Below are positions 26,310 to 36,437 of a DNA stretch of 64,000 nucleotides, piece after piece (position 1 is the first letter of the stretch; each line of letters begins with the position of its first letter). Under the pieces are notes generated by a model, which saw only the letters and a program-made list of their open reading frames with translations, was not told the DNA's origin and made no database searches. The translations under genes were made by a program, and so were the position numbers. Source of the stretch: Bacteroidetes bacterium GWF2_33_38 (GTDB lineage: Bacteria > Bacteroidota > Bacteroidia > Bacteroidales > GWF2-33-38); assembly GCA_001769505.1 (NCBI GenBank), contig MEOF01000027.1, positions 41,816-105,815 of the forward strand, in the 5' to 3' direction.

Positions 26310-26660
26310 ATGAAAACAGTAATTTCAAAAACAGTATTTGCAATAGCTTTAGTTGTGTTGTGTGTATCGACTGTATCAGCCGATGGTTTAAAAGTTAAAG
26401 CAAAAAAACAATTAGCAAGCTTAGTTAAAAAACACATTTCGTATCCCGAAAACTTAAAAATTGAAAATAAATCAGGCATAGTTCTAATCGATTTATTTGT
26501 TGACAAAAGCGGAAATTTAGTTATCAACCAAATCAATGCAAGCGATAATGTTTTTAAATCGCATGTTGAGAAAAAAATTGAAGAGCTTAATGAGCTTAAT
26601 GATTATTCGGGAATAATTGGTCAAAACCTATTGTATAAATTTAAATTTAATGTAGAATAA
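26310..26660 (+). CDS. Small exported TonB-C-like protein
   Basis: A 116-residue protein with a signal peptide (MKTVISKTVFAIALVVLCVSTVSA) and a single domain of about 75 residues resembling a TonB C-terminal domain: ISYPENLKI ... SGIVLIDLFVDKSGNLVINQI ... VEKKIEEL, i.e. YP...G.V...F.vd..G.v....i. Without a transmembrane anchor or proline-rich spacer it cannot be a classical TonB; it may be a free periplasmic relative. The start chosen at 26310 begins the signal peptide; upstream in-frame codons are ignored. It is followed after 89 bases by another envelope gene. Confidence 0.62.
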   Translation: MKTVISKTVFAIALVVLCVSTVSADGLKVKAKKQLASLVKKHISYPENLKIENKSGIVLIDLFVDKSGNLVINQINASDNVFKSHVEKKIEELNELNDYSGIIGQNLLYKFKFNVE

Positions 26661-26749
26661 AAAGATTTGTGCTGTAACTTTTTTAATATGTTGTTCGTTT
26701 TACAATCAAAATAAGAAAATAAATTAAAAACATATAAAACTATAAAATT

Positions 26750-27706
26750 ATGAAAACACTAATGTTATTTTTAATCGGAACAATAATTTCAGCAAATATT
26801 TTTGCTCAAGAGCTTGATACTACAACTGTGTATAAGGTTGATGATATTCAAGTAACTATAGATGATGAAAGTATAGAAATTAAATCATCTGACTTAGACA
26901 CAAACTTTATAGTACGTATTGGAGGAAAAGAAGTTGTAATTGGTGACAGAACAGATGGTTGGCATGAAAACCCTCGTCATATGGACGAATCAGACACTAC
27001 AATTATTAAGAAAAAGGAACGAAAATTCAATGGTCATTGGGCTGGAATCGAACTCGGAATAAATAATTATGTTACATCGAGTCAATCGCTTACTTTATCT
27101 CCTGCCGATGCCTTTATGGAACTTCGAGCCACAAAATCATTAGGCGTAAATCTAAACTTTATGGAATTTAATATTCCAATCGTTAAAAATAATTTCGGAA
27201 TCACAACAGGTATGGGTTTGCAAATAAACAATTACAGACTTAATAATAATGTGGTGTTGGATCACAATGCGAGTCCAATTAATGTAATTTCCGATTCGTT
27301 ACTAATCAATAAAGATGTGAGCAAATACAAACTTACAGCAACATATCTTACCATTCCATTATTATTCGAATTCCAAACACCTTTACGAAAAGCGACCAAT
27401 AACTCAGGCGAAGAAATTGAAGACGATGATGACGAAGATGGAGCAATGTTTTATGCTGCGATTGGAGGATTTGGAGGAATTAGAATCGGAACACATTCTA
27501 AACAAGTGTATGAGACAAACAACTCAGAATATAAAGACAAAATTCGTAACGACTTCAACCTATCGTTGTTCGAATACGGAGTAACCGCACGAGTAGGAAT
27601 AAGTGCCTTGAAATTGTTTGCAAACTATAACTTATCAACTCTTTTCGAAGAAAATAAAGGTCCCGAACTATATCCTTTCACAGCAGGACTTTGTTTTACT
27701 TTCTAG
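26750..27706 (+). CDS. Outer-membrane beta-barrel protein (PorT-like superfamily)
   Basis: A 318-residue exported protein: signal peptide (MKTLMLFLIGTIISANIFA), an N-terminal polar region of about 85 residues rich in Asp/Glu, then a barrel region beginning WAGIELGINNYV and ending with the aromatic LYPFTAGLCFTF, as in small eight-stranded Bacteroidota barrels. An acidic loop (EIEDDDDEDGA) is probably periplasmic or extracellular. Function unknown. An intrinsic terminator follows the gene. Confidence 0.72.
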   Translation: MKTLMLFLIGTIISANIFAQELDTTTVYKVDDIQVTIDDESIEIKSSDLDTNFIVRIGGKEVVIGDRTDGWHENPRHMDESDTTIIKKKERKFNGHWAGIELGINNYVTSSQSLTLSPADAFMELRATKSLGVNLNFMEFNIPIVKNNFGITTGMGLQINNYRLNNNVVLDHNASPINVISDSLLINKDVSKYKLTATYLTIPLLFEFQTPLRKATNNSGEEIEDDDDEDGAMFYAAIGGFGGIRIGTHSKQVYETNNSEYKDKIRNDFNLSLFEYGVTARVGISALKLFANYNLSTLFEENKGPELYPFTAGLCFTF

Positions 27707-27727
27707 GTCAATTTTACAAATTACTGC

Positions 27728-27765
27728 AAGAGGGTGTTCGAAAAGTCGAGACACCCTCTTTTTTA
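27728..27765 (+). terminator. Intrinsic terminator
   Basis: Ten-bp stem AAGAGGGTGT (27728-27737) with its complement (27751-27760), the loop itself holding a TCGA/TCGA mini-stem, followed by a T-run. It lies 22 bases after the outer-membrane protein stop and faces the convergent comEC gene, which it may also serve. Confidence 0.85.
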
Positions 27766-27834
27766 TTCTCATTTTCTCTAATAATTCGTTTCTTAGAGTT
27801 GCTCAAAACACAACAATGTCTAAATTACACAAGC

Positions 27835-29973
27835 CTATATTTCAACAACAAAAGCACCTTGTTCATTTACATTGTGAAATGAAATTTTGCTAGCCTTGCA
27901 TACAGTTTTCCAATAATCGACAACAGTTGTTGAATTTGATGAGTCGATTATAAATTTGGGATTACTGAATTTATGTTGTAGTTCGTCAATTGGAACTTTG
28001 CAATTATTCGAAACAATTATGTAATCAACCTTAATTTTGGAGTTTTCGACCAAATCCAATTCAATTTTATCTTTCAATAAATAAATACGTTTATCGTAAT
28101 ATTGAATAAAATTATTTTTTACAAAAATATGCCGATTATCAATTGTCATTAGATTTGAGAATAAAAATTGACTTCCTAATTGACTTAGGTCGATAATTTT
28201 TTCGTTGCTAACTCCCATGTTTAACCAATTATTTTTTACACTGTAAAGCATTTTGCTATAATCCATTTTTGCCTGATAGTTTGAAAAAAGAATATTGTCA
28301 TCGCCGTCGATAAAATTATACGCCGACGTTCCGCGCATATTGTAAACAATGAGCCTCTTTTGATGAATGGCATGGTACGAATTATATATACCAATCGCCA
28401 AAATAAAAACAATACTAACAAACGAAATTTGAATATACAAAACTCGTCGATAAACAATGGTAAGACCTATAAATATGATTAAAACATAGAATAATAAAAC
28501 TTGAAAACCGTCAATTTGTATATCCGACGAAATAGCATAAGGCAACTGTTCAACCAGTATTACCGATTTGTTTAAAGCATATACTAAAAAAGAAAGCATT
28601 TTCCCTAGCCAAACAGTTAGAAAAGGAACAAAAGAAAAAGCCAGCAAAATCATCGCAGCGTAAACAATCAAGGTTGACAATGGTACAACTACAATGTTCG
28701 AAATCAAAAAATAATTCGGAAATTGATGAAAATACATCAAGCTTATAGGCGTTGTGGTGAGCTGAGCTGCAATGGAAACAGCAACTAATGCCCAAATTTT
28801 GTCTAAGAAATAGTTTTTTACATAAATCAAATTGTAAATCTTCGCTTGAAAAAAAACAATTCCGATAAGTGCGAGATAACTTAATTGGAAGCCAATATTT
28901 GTAATTACATACGGATTAAGAAAAATTAAGAAAAACGCAGATGATGCCAAGGTGTTATAAATACTCGATTCTCGGCGTAATGCCGAACCCAAAACTACAA
29001 ACGAAAACATAGTTGCTGAACGCATAACTGCCGGAGAAAGTCCTGTTACAAAAGCATAAGCCCATAAAAAAAGTATCAAAATGGTAGTTCGCAAAATCAT
29101 TCCAAATTTACTTTTGCGAAGAAACAGCAATAAATATCCCATCACAATATACACAATTCCGACATGCAAACCCGAAACCGATAATACATGCGTAGCTCCT
29201 GACGAAGAATAGGCTTTTTTTATATCTTCTTCCAGCTTGTTGTTGTATCCCAAGGTAAGAGCCGACAAAACGGCATATTCGTCACCTGTGATATTCGATT
29301 GTTGAAATAAGCTAAGCAAATACTGACGACACATTTCTGAATAATACATAATTCCACGACTTCCAGCACGCTTAAACACATTCCACTTGCCTGATTTCAG
29401 ATATGTTTGCTGTGTAATTAAGTGAAATGCTAAATATTTTTTATAATCGAATTCGTGAGGATTTCCTGCATTTTCGACTTCATCGAATTTTGGCTCGAAT
29501 ATAATTTCGTCGCCAATATTTAATGTTTTTGCAAGGCTGTCTTTTTCAAAATACACAATGGTTTTTCCTTCCGACGAAAACCATTCGTTATCGCTTTTAA
29601 TAGCTTTAACATCTAAAATAGCTTTGATTATTTTATCTTTTTCGGTTGTATTTTCAGTAATCGAAGCGACGATAAAACCTTTATTTAAAAATTCAGTAGT
29701 GTGATTTTCGTATCCTTTTCGATTTACAAGCTCTATGCCTGATACAAATAAAAATCCGAAAACAAAAATGCCGAACATCCAACGCAGATTATATTTTTGG
29801 GTTATCGGCAAAATAAAAAGAATGGTAAGGAAAAGAAAAAGAAAAATCAGGATAGGAAAGCTGATGATTGAGGGAATTGCAAAATTGATTCGAAATAAAA
29901 TGCCTAAAATTAATGGAAATACTAATCTAACAAATGGATAGCTCCTGATATCTTCAAAGAATGAAGATTTCAT
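27835..29973 (-). CDS. comEC: ComEC/Rec2 family DNA-uptake channel protein
   Basis: A 712-residue polytopic inner-membrane protein that would pass single-stranded DNA into the cytoplasm in natural transformation. The N-terminal part has two or three membrane segments and a DUF4131-type OB-like domain (about 60-190); the competence domain starts at about 245 with SSGATHVLSVSGLHVGIVY, the family signature, followed by many hydrophobic helices to about 510. The C-terminal 170 residues have no HxHxDH metallo-beta-lactamase motif, so the nuclease-like domain of longer ComEC proteins is degenerate or replaced, as I believe is common in Bacteroidota. Its ATG shares one base with the stop of the preceding lipoprotein gene (TAATG), showing translational coupling. 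Confidence 0.88.
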   Translation of the reverse strand: MKSSFFEDIRSYPFVRLVFPLILGILFRINFAIPSIISFPILIFLFLFLTILFILPITQKYNLRWMFGIFVFGFLFVSGIELVNRKGYENHTTEFLNKGFIVASITENTTEKDKIIKAILDVKAIKSDNEWFSSEGKTIVYFEKDSLAKTLNIGDEIIFEPKFDEVENAGNPHEFDYKKYLAFHLITQQTYLKSGKWNVFKRAGSRGIMYYSEMCRQYLLSLFQQSNITGDEYAVLSALTLGYNNKLEEDIKKAYSSSGATHVLSVSGLHVGIVYIVMGYLLLFLRKSKFGMILRTTILILFLWAYAFVTGLSPAVMRSATMFSFVVLGSALRRESSIYNTLASSAFFLIFLNPYVITNIGFQLSYLALIGIVFFQAKIYNLIYVKNYFLDKIWALVAVSIAAQLTTTPISLMYFHQFPNYFLISNIVVVPLSTLIVYAAMILLAFSFVPFLTVWLGKMLSFLVYALNKSVILVEQLPYAISSDIQIDGFQVLLFYVLIIFIGLTIVYRRVLYIQISFVSIVFILAIGIYNSYHAIHQKRLIVYNMRGTSAYNFIDGDDNILFSNYQAKMDYSKMLYSVKNNWLNMGVSNEKIIDLSQLGSQFLFSNLMTIDNRHIFVKNNFIQYYDKRIYLLKDKIELDLVENSKIKVDYIIVSNNCKVPIDELQHKFSNPKFIIDSSNSTTVVDYWKTVCKASKISFHNVNEQGAFVVEI

Positions 29974-30509
29974 TATTTTTTCGCCAATGAATCGGACTCC
30001 TCGAATGAGCGAACCAAATCTTCTAAGCTTTTACCGAGATTATTTATCGAAGCTTGTGCATCGTCGGCTAGTTCGTGAGTTGGGTATTTTTCGAGAAACA
30101 GAGTGTATTTTTCTTTTGCTTTGTTGTTGTCGAATAACAAGGTTTCGAAAACAAAGGCTTCTAAAAATATACAAGCCGGAGCTTTCTTATAATCGGGATA
30201 ATTCAAATATACATTTTCGAACAAAGAAACCGCTTTTACGCCCATTTTCAACGACATTGCCAGTTCGGCAGCATTAAACAAGAAGCCTGGGGTGAGCGTA
30301 TCTTTATCGTAAAATTTAGCAAAATCTTCGTAAAGTCGAATTAATTCATTTCCTTTTGCTTTATCGTAAGTCATAGTTTTATCGTTGTAAACAACTTTTT
30401 CTAACTCACGAATTTTCATTAATTCTTCGCTGCCCGATTCGTTCGAATTATTTGAACTATTGCATGCAAATAAACCAAGAATTGCGAAAAGATAAATAAG
30501 TTTTTTCAT
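29973..30509 (-). CDS. TPR-like lipoprotein
   Basis: A 178-residue predicted lipoprotein (signal sequence MKKLIYLFAILGLFAC, acylated Cys16, then a Ser/Asn-rich linker). The mature domain is helical with TPR-like pairs, e.g. FNAAELAMSLKMGVKAVSLFENVYLNYPD and AKEKYTLFLEKYPTHELADDAQASI, similar in style to BamD/YbgF-type periplasmic TPR proteins. Encoded between peptide deformylase (5 bases upstream) and comEC (one-base overlap), it is in a three-gene operon. Possibly an envelope scaffold; no direct evidence of function. Confidence 0.72.
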   Translation of the reverse strand: MKKLIYLFAILGLFACNSSNNSNESGSEELMKIRELEKVVYNDKTMTYDKAKGNELIRLYEDFAKFYDKDTLTPGFLFNAAELAMSLKMGVKAVSLFENVYLNYPDYKKAPACIFLEAFVFETLLFDNNKAKEKYTLFLEKYPTHELADDAQASINNLGKSLEDLVRSFEESDSLAKK

Positions 30510-30514
30510 ATGAA

Positions 30515-31075
30515 TTATTTGATTAATGGACTCACAATTTTATAATTAACCTCGACAATACCTTTCGATATGTCGGTAAGTTTACGTTTAAGTAAGCGTC
30601 TTTTTAAAGGCGAAACTCTATCGACAAGTAATTTTCCTTCGATATGATCGTATTCGTGCTGTATAACTCGAGCTTTTACACCATCGTAAACCTCGTCGTA
30701 GAAATTAAAATTTTCGTCGTAATACTGAATCCTGATTGTTGGTTTACGCAAAACATCTTCTCTAATGGTTGGAACGCTCAAACATCCTTCGTTGTAAAGC
30801 CATGAATCGCCACTTTCTTCAATAATTTTGGCATTAATAAATACCTTTCTGAAATTTTTCAATGATTCGTCATCTTCGCTCATTACTTCAGTATCGATTA
30901 CAAACAATCGTATCGATAATCCTATTTGAGGTGCGGCAAGTCCAACTCCGTCTGACTTTTCCATTGTTGGCCACATGTTTCCGATTATGGTTTGCAAATT
31001 AGGATAATCTTTACCGATTTCCTCAGCAACTTTTCTAAGCACGGGCGAACCGAATACGTGTATAGGATAAATCAT
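30515..31075 (-). CDS. def: Peptide deformylase
   Basis: Removes the formyl group from the N-terminal methionine of nascent proteins. All three family motifs are visible: GVGLAAPQIGL (motif 1), EGCLSVP (motif 2, Cys metal ligand) and QHEYDHIEGKL (motif 3, HExxH). 186 residues from the ATG at 31075 (MIYPIHVFG, the usual beginning in Bacteroidota); an upstream ATG would add seven unlikely residues. First gene of an operon with the TPR lipoprotein and comEC. Confidence 0.95.
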   Translation of the reverse strand: MIYPIHVFGSPVLRKVAEEIGKDYPNLQTIIGNMWPTMEKSDGVGLAAPQIGLSIRLFVIDTEVMSEDDESLKNFRKVFINAKIIEESGDSWLYNEGCLSVPTIREDVLRKPTIRIQYYDENFNFYDEVYDGVKARVIQHEYDHIEGKLLVDRVSPLKRRLLKRKLTDISKGIVEVNYKIVSPLIK

Positions 31076-31471
31076 AGAGTTATATGTTTGTCGCAAAATT
31101 ATTATTTAAAGTCCAAATTAAAAAAGAACGACGAAGTTTTTTTAAATTCAGGAGTAAAATATCTGAATTTCAACACGCATGAACAGATATTGTTGAGGTA
31201 AAAGCATTTAAAAGACTAGAAAATTTAAAAAAATTATATTCGTTTATCAGTTGATAATCAAATACACAAATCATCAAAAAATAAATCCGAAAAGCGATTA
31301 CGATTGAGTATTCATTTGAAATATTCTCAATAACTATTGTTTGAACTATTAAAACATCAGCGGGTTTGGTTACTAAAAATTTCTTTCAACGAACTTCTCG
31401 AGTTTTTCTTTTTTAATTGTATCTTTAAATCGTCTTAAGAAAATCACATTTATTAATCTGTAACATTATTT
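31076..31471. other. 396-bp divergent intergenic region
   Basis: Separates def (minus) from the flavoprotein gene (plus); no ORF looks coding. It contains an 8-bp inverted repeat AAATTCAG (31144-31151) with CTGAATTT (31163-31170), and a short palindrome TATCAGTTGATA near 31245. A TATCTTTA close to 31423 is a one-mismatch -7 box that could serve the rightward operon. No RNA gene or riboswitch that I recognise. Confidence 0.45.
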
Positions 31472-32731
31472 ATGAATAAAATTGCAATTATCGGATTTGG
31501 AGCTGCGGCTATCGGATTTATAGAAAAGATTAAAGATCAAGATTTCGAAATTCACGTGTTTGAAAAAAGTAAAGATATCTATTCTTCTAGTATATCGGGA
31601 ATTAGAGCCGATGGAAAATTATTTGTATCAAACGAAATGGGGGGCGATATTTACATAAATCGTGAATTACAAAAACAATTGGTCGATTATTACATAAGCC
31701 ATACCGATAACAAAACTGTCGAAACCGGACAGTCGTTTAGCAGCGAAAAGTTTTACAATCAGTTTTATGCAAAAGGCTTCCAGCCAATTACATCTGATTT
31801 TTATCATATCGGAACCGACCAATTGAAAGAAGTTTTGTATAATATTTACGAAAATTTTAAATTGTATAAAAATGTTCATTTTCATTTCAATCAGGAGATT
31901 ACACAAGTCGAGAATCATGAAAATAAAATAAAATTAAGCAATGGCGAAGTTTTCGACAAGGTTGTTGTTGCGGTAGGTCGAAGCGGTCATAAACTCATAA
32001 AAAAAACCATTACAGATTACCCTGAGTTAATACTTGACAATACCAAAGTTGACCTTGGAATTCGCTACGAAGTTCCCGACCACGTGGTTGATGAACTGAA
32101 TAAAGAAATGTACGAATTTAAGATTCGTTATAAAAGTAAAACAGGCTACACAGTTCGTACTTTTTGCAACAATCCAAGCGGATATGTTGTTACTGAAAAT
32201 TACGACGATTTTACAACCGTTAACGGACATGCAAAATTGAAACAAAAAAGTAAAAATACAAACTTTGCCATTCTAGTAACCATTAAATTAACCGAACCGT
32301 TTAACGACCCAATCGGATATGGCTCGTATATCGCAAAAATGTCGAATTTGCTTGCAGGTCCCGACAAAGTTATTCTACAAACATATAGCCATTTTAAAAA
32401 CTCAAAACGAACCAAAAATTTATATCGCGTACTTCCAACCTTAGAAGAAGACAAATATATTTTGGGAGATATAAATCTTGCTTTTCCTCGACGAATTATG
32501 GAAAGTATTATTGAGTTTATAGAAACCCTAAACGAAATTGTTCCAGGAATTGCAAACCCTGATAATTTGGTTTATGCACCCGAAATTAAATTTTATTCAA
32601 ACGCATTAAATAATGAAAAATTTCCAAATTTAAAATTTGTTGGCGATTGTTCAGGTGCCACTCGCTCAATTATTTATGCAACCGCACACGGATATTTAAT
32701 GGCAGAAGAAATGATTGCACAACGAAAATAA
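31472..32731 (+). CDS. FAD-dependent dehydrogenase-like flavoprotein
   Basis: A 419-residue NAD(P)/FAD-dependent oxidoreductase. It begins with the dinucleotide-binding sequence IAIIGFGAAAIGFIEKI (GxGxxxxG-like), contains FDKVVVAVGRSGHKLIK (ATG-like second strand) and ends with FVGDCSGATRSIIYATAHGYLMAEEM, the GD..G... C-terminal FAD motif. It resembles the COG2509 family of uncharacterised FAD-dependent dehydrogenases. The substrate is unknown. The next gene, a membrane glycosyltransferase, starts immediately after its stop, so they are cotranscribed and might act on the same lipid or polyprenyl pathway, which is inference. Confidence 0.8.
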   Translation: MNKIAIIGFGAAAIGFIEKIKDQDFEIHVFEKSKDIYSSSISGIRADGKLFVSNEMGGDIYINRELQKQLVDYYISHTDNKTVETGQSFSSEKFYNQFYAKGFQPITSDFYHIGTDQLKEVLYNIYENFKLYKNVHFHFNQEITQVENHENKIKLSNGEVFDKVVVAVGRSGHKLIKKTITDYPELILDNTKVDLGIRYEVPDHVVDELNKEMYEFKIRYKSKTGYTVRTFCNNPSGYVVTENYDDFTTVNGHAKLKQKSKNTNFAILVTIKLTEPFNDPIGYGSYIAKMSNLLAGPDKVILQTYSHFKNSKRTKNLYRVLPTLEEDKYILGDINLAFPRRIMESIIEFIETLNEIVPGIANPDNLVYAPEIKFYSNALNNEKFPNLKFVGDCSGATRSIIYATAHGYLMAEEMIAQRK

Positions 32732-33838
32732 ATGCTTTTATCAACAATCTTCATAATATTAGGAATTGCATATTTTTCGTTAATTTTTCTATTTATTTTC
32801 GGATGGTTGCGACTCGATTACTACGCAGATACCTTGGTGTCAACAACAACTCGGATTTCGATAATTATTGCCGTTCGCAACGAGGAAAAAAACATAAAAC
32901 AATTGCTGAATTCTCTTTCAATTCAGACATATCCAAAAGATTTTTTCGAAATCATTATCATCAACGACCATTCATCGGATAAAACCCTTGAAATTCTCGA
33001 AAATGTAAGACTAGAAAACTTAAAAATAATCGAACTAAACGATTCCGAAATCGGAAAAAAAACTGCCATCGACAAAGGAATAAGCGTTGCTTCGGGCGAA
33101 ATAATTATTACTACAGATGGCGACTGCACTTTCGGCGAAAATTGGCTTACGACGATTGTTTCGTTTTACGAGAAAGAGAAGCCCGATATGATGATTGCTC
33201 CAGTTACATTTGAAAAAAAATTCGGATTTTTAAACCAATTTCAATTTTATGATTTTATGGCATTGCAAGCTTCAACCGCCGGTGCTTGCAGCATAAATAT
33301 CCCGATTATGAACAATGGTGCAAATCTGATTTATAAAAAACAAGCTTATCTCGACTTGCAAAATGCAACAAAAAAAGAGTTGGCTTCGGGCGACGATATG
33401 TTTTTACTAATTAATCTAAAAAAAAATAAAAAACAGATTCGATACCTAAACTCATTTGATGCATTGGTTACTACAAAATCAGAACATTCAATACCTAAAT
33501 TTATACATCAACGAATACGTTGGGCGGGGAAAAATAAAAACCACGCTGATGTTCATATTTTAACGATTGGCTTAATCGTTTTTTTGTTCAATTTAAGTTT
33601 GTTAAGTACTGCTATATTGGCATATTGGCTTCCTAATGTTTTGTTCCCTTTGGCTTTGCTCTTTATCACAAAAACAATTATTGAGTATATTTTAATCAGT
33701 TTAGCAGCAGCTACTTTTCGAAAAAAATTAAATATTTATGTATTCTTTTTCTTTCAAGTTTTTCATATAATTTATACATCTATAATCCCTTTTTTAAGCG
33801 TATTTTCAACATATAAATGGAAGGGGCGGCGAATTTAA
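32732..33838 (+). CDS. Membrane-bound glycosyltransferase family 2 protein
   Basis: A 368-residue GT-A fold transferase anchored in the inner membrane by an N-terminal helix (residues 5-28) and two or three C-terminal helices (from about 272). The catalytic domain has ISIIIAVRNEEKNI, IIIINDHSSDKT, ITTDGDC (metal-binding DxD-like TDGD) and QRIRWAGKNK, the [Q/R]xxRW acceptor motif of processive-type GT2s. It likely builds a cell-surface polysaccharide or glycolipid. Start codon directly abuts the stop of the upstream flavoprotein. Confidence 0.88.
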   Translation: MLLSTIFIILGIAYFSLIFLFIFGWLRLDYYADTLVSTTTRISIIIAVRNEEKNIKQLLNSLSIQTYPKDFFEIIIINDHSSDKTLEILENVRLENLKIIELNDSEIGKKTAIDKGISVASGEIIITTDGDCTFGENWLTTIVSFYEKEKPDMMIAPVTFEKKFGFLNQFQFYDFMALQASTAGACSINIPIMNNGANLIYKKQAYLDLQNATKKELASGDDMFLLINLKKNKKQIRYLNSFDALVTTKSEHSIPKFIHQRIRWAGKNKNHADVHILTIGLIVFLFNLSLLSTAILAYWLPNVLFPLALLFITKTIIEYILISLAAATFRKKLNIYVFFFFQVFHIIYTSIIPFLSVFSTYKWKGRRI

Positions 33839-33965
33839 AAATTCGTTTTATAAAAAAAACATTTGTAATATTGGTAAAATAAAATTGCTCCTGACTCGAT
33901 TTCTGTTTTTTAACAAAATTTACATACAACCACAGCAAATAAGAATTATATTTACATTTCTAATT

Positions 33966-36437
33966 ATGTTTATGCTGAATAGATTTCAAAAAATATTTTT
34001 TCTTGTTTCTTTATTGATTTTTAATGTGGGAATAATATTTTCCCAAACCACAAAAATTCGCGGAAAAATAATAGATGCTTCTACAAACGAACCCTTGCCA
34101 TTTGTAAATATTTCGTTCAAAGGAACCCAAATCGGGACAATAACCGATTTCAATGGCGATTATTTTTTAGAAACAAGAACACCTTCCGATTCGCTTATAT
34201 TTTCGTATCTCGGATTTAAACCTAAAACTTTTGGCGTTCAAAAAATGAGGTATCAGGAATTAAATGTTAAAATGGAATCGGATAATATCAATTTGGGAGA
34301 AGTAATTGTGCTTCCAGGCGAAAATCCGGCACATATATTATTAGATAAAATTATTACAAATAAAGAGATTAACGACCCTGATAGGTTGACTTCGTACCAA
34401 TACGAAGTGTATTCAAAAATTGAAATTGATGTTAATAATCTAGATGAAGAATACAAAAATCAACGAGTATTTAAGAACTTTCAATTTATATTCGATTATG
34501 TCGATACATCGGCAATAACTGGAAAATCATATTTGCCCGTGTTCATATCCGAAACCTTATCGGATTATTATTTTAATCGCAATCCTAGAGGCGAAAAAGA
34601 AGAAATAAAAGCATCAAAAATATCTGGTTTGACTAACGAAAGCGTATCGCAACTTACCGGTAATTTATATCAGAATATCAATATATATAACAACTACATC
34701 AATATTTTTGAAAAAGGTTTTATTAGTCCAGTTGCAAATTTCGGAAAAGCATATTACAAGTATTATTTGGTCGATAGCATGTATCTCGATAACCAGTGGT
34801 GTTACCAAATTTCATTCAAACCCAAGCGAAAACAAGAGCCGACTTTTACCGGAGATTTTTGGGTGCACGATACAACATTTGCCATAAAAAAGGTTCAGGT
34901 TCGTATTGCCAAAGATGCAAACATTAATTTGGTTAACGATTTGGTCGCATCATACGAATATGAGCGAGTAAACAACTTGGTTTGGTTCATGAAAAAGGAA
35001 AATATTTTTGTCGATTTTAATTTATCCGATAAGCAAGTTGGATTTTTTGGAAAAAAAACAACTTCGTACAAAAATATTGTAATCGAACCCAAGCTTAAAG
35101 ACGATATTTTTAAACTCTCGCAAAACATTATTCTCGACGATAGTATTTACCATAAAAGCGATGAATTTTGGAGAGTTGCCCGACACGAAGAAATAAGCAA
35201 AAAAGAAGAAGCGATATATACAATGGTTGATTCCATTCGCGAAGTTCCGGTTTTTAAGACTTTTACCGATTTAATTATGATGTTTTATACGGGATATAAA
35301 GTTTTTGGGAATTTTGAATTTGGTCCGTATTATACCATGTATAGTTTCAACGATTTGGAGGGAAACCGTTTCAGATTAGGAGGACGAACAAGTAATGCAT
35401 TCAGCACAAAAATTATGTTCGATGGATTTTTAGCTTACGGAACCAAAGACCAAAAATTCAAATATGGCGGAGGCTTTGTATATTTATTTAGTGTTTTGCC
35501 GAAAAACGGTTTTGGAGCTTCGTACAAATACGATGTTGAGCAACTTGGACAAAGTCAGAATGCCTTTATGGAAGATAATATTTTATCGTCGGTGCTTCGT
35601 CGAAATCCGAATAACAAACTATCGATGGTAAGTCAAATCGATTGCCATTACGAAAAAGAATGGTTTCAAGGCTTTTCTAATAAAATATCGTTTTCGCACC
35701 GAACTCTCACACCTACACGATTTATATCGTTCGACAAAATTGTTTCTAACGAGACTGTTTCTATCGAAAATTTAACCACATCTGAACTTACACTAAGTAC
35801 GCATTTTGCATACAAAGAAAAAATATTAACTGGAAAGTTTGAACGCACAAGCTTGGGAACGAAATATCCTGTCTTGAATTTGCATTTAACAGCAGGAATT
35901 AAAGATTTTTTTGGTAGCGACTATCATTACGAAAAAATTAATTTTAACATTAGACATTGGTTTAATGTAAATCCTTTTGGATATTTTAAATATTTGGTCG
36001 ATGTAGGAAAAATTTTCGGTAACATTCCGTATCCTTTGCTTCAACTTCACGAGGGAAACGAAACGTATGCATTCGACGAATACTCATTTAATATGATGAA
36101 TTATTACGAATTTGTTAGCGACCAATATATTAGCCTTGATATGGAACATCATTTCGAAGGTTTTTTCTTGAATCATTTCCCTCTGCTGCGAAAACTGAAA
36201 TGGCGTGAAGTAGTTTCGACAAAAATTCTTTACGGAACCTTACGTGATGAAAATCGCAATATTCTTATTTTTCCCGAACCTCTCGATGGCTTAAGTAAAC
36301 CATATATGGAAGCTGGCGTGGGTATCGAAAATATTCTGAAACTTATTCGAATCGATGCTCTTTGGCGACTTTCTTATCTCGACAATCCCGATATTCCAAA
36401 GTTTGGAATTCGAGCCGGCTTGCAGTTTACATTCTAG
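33966..36437 (+). CDS. CarboxypepD_reg-like plus DUF5686 outer-membrane protein (1)
   Basis: About 823 residues: signal peptide (MLNRFQKIFFLVSLLIFNVG...SQ; the ATG at 33972 is equally possible), a carboxypeptidase-regulatory-like beta sandwich (about 28-105: IRGKIIDASTNEPLPFVNISF ... GTITDFNGDYFL), then the DUF5686 region with FTGDFWVHDTTFAIKKVQVRI and a long C-terminal barrel ending in FGIRAGLQFTF. This architecture is characteristic of Bacteroidota outer membranes; the function is not established. A paralogue lies at 61219-63717. In-frame codons upstream of 33966 are ignored because the signal peptide starts here. Confidence 0.82.
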   Translation: MFMLNRFQKIFFLVSLLIFNVGIIFSQTTKIRGKIIDASTNEPLPFVNISFKGTQIGTITDFNGDYFLETRTPSDSLIFSYLGFKPKTFGVQKMRYQELNVKMESDNINLGEVIVLPGENPAHILLDKIITNKEINDPDRLTSYQYEVYSKIEIDVNNLDEEYKNQRVFKNFQFIFDYVDTSAITGKSYLPVFISETLSDYYFNRNPRGEKEEIKASKISGLTNESVSQLTGNLYQNINIYNNYINIFEKGFISPVANFGKAYYKYYLVDSMYLDNQWCYQISFKPKRKQEPTFTGDFWVHDTTFAIKKVQVRIAKDANINLVNDLVASYEYERVNNLVWFMKKENIFVDFNLSDKQVGFFGKKTTSYKNIVIEPKLKDDIFKLSQNIILDDSIYHKSDEFWRVARHEEISKKEEAIYTMVDSIREVPVFKTFTDLIMMFYTGYKVFGNFEFGPYYTMYSFNDLEGNRFRLGGRTSNAFSTKIMFDGFLAYGTKDQKFKYGGGFVYLFSVLPKNGFGASYKYDVEQLGQSQNAFMEDNILSSVLRRNPNNKLSMVSQIDCHYEKEWFQGFSNKISFSHRTLTPTRFISFDKIVSNETVSIENLTTSELTLSTHFAYKEKILTGKFERTSLGTKYPVLNLHLTAGIKDFFGSDYHYEKINFNIRHWFNVNPFGYFKYLVDVGKIFGNIPYPLLQLHEGNETYAFDEYSFNMMNYYEFVSDQYISLDMEHHFEGFFLNHFPLLRKLKWREVVSTKILYGTLRDENRNILIFPEPLDGLSKPYMEAGVGIENILKLIRIDALWRLSYLDNPDIPKFGIRAGLQFTF

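Noticed and set aside
31076..31471. Hidden gene in the def-flavoprotein gap
   Set aside because: Only short frames without start context or protein-like composition were seen on either strand.
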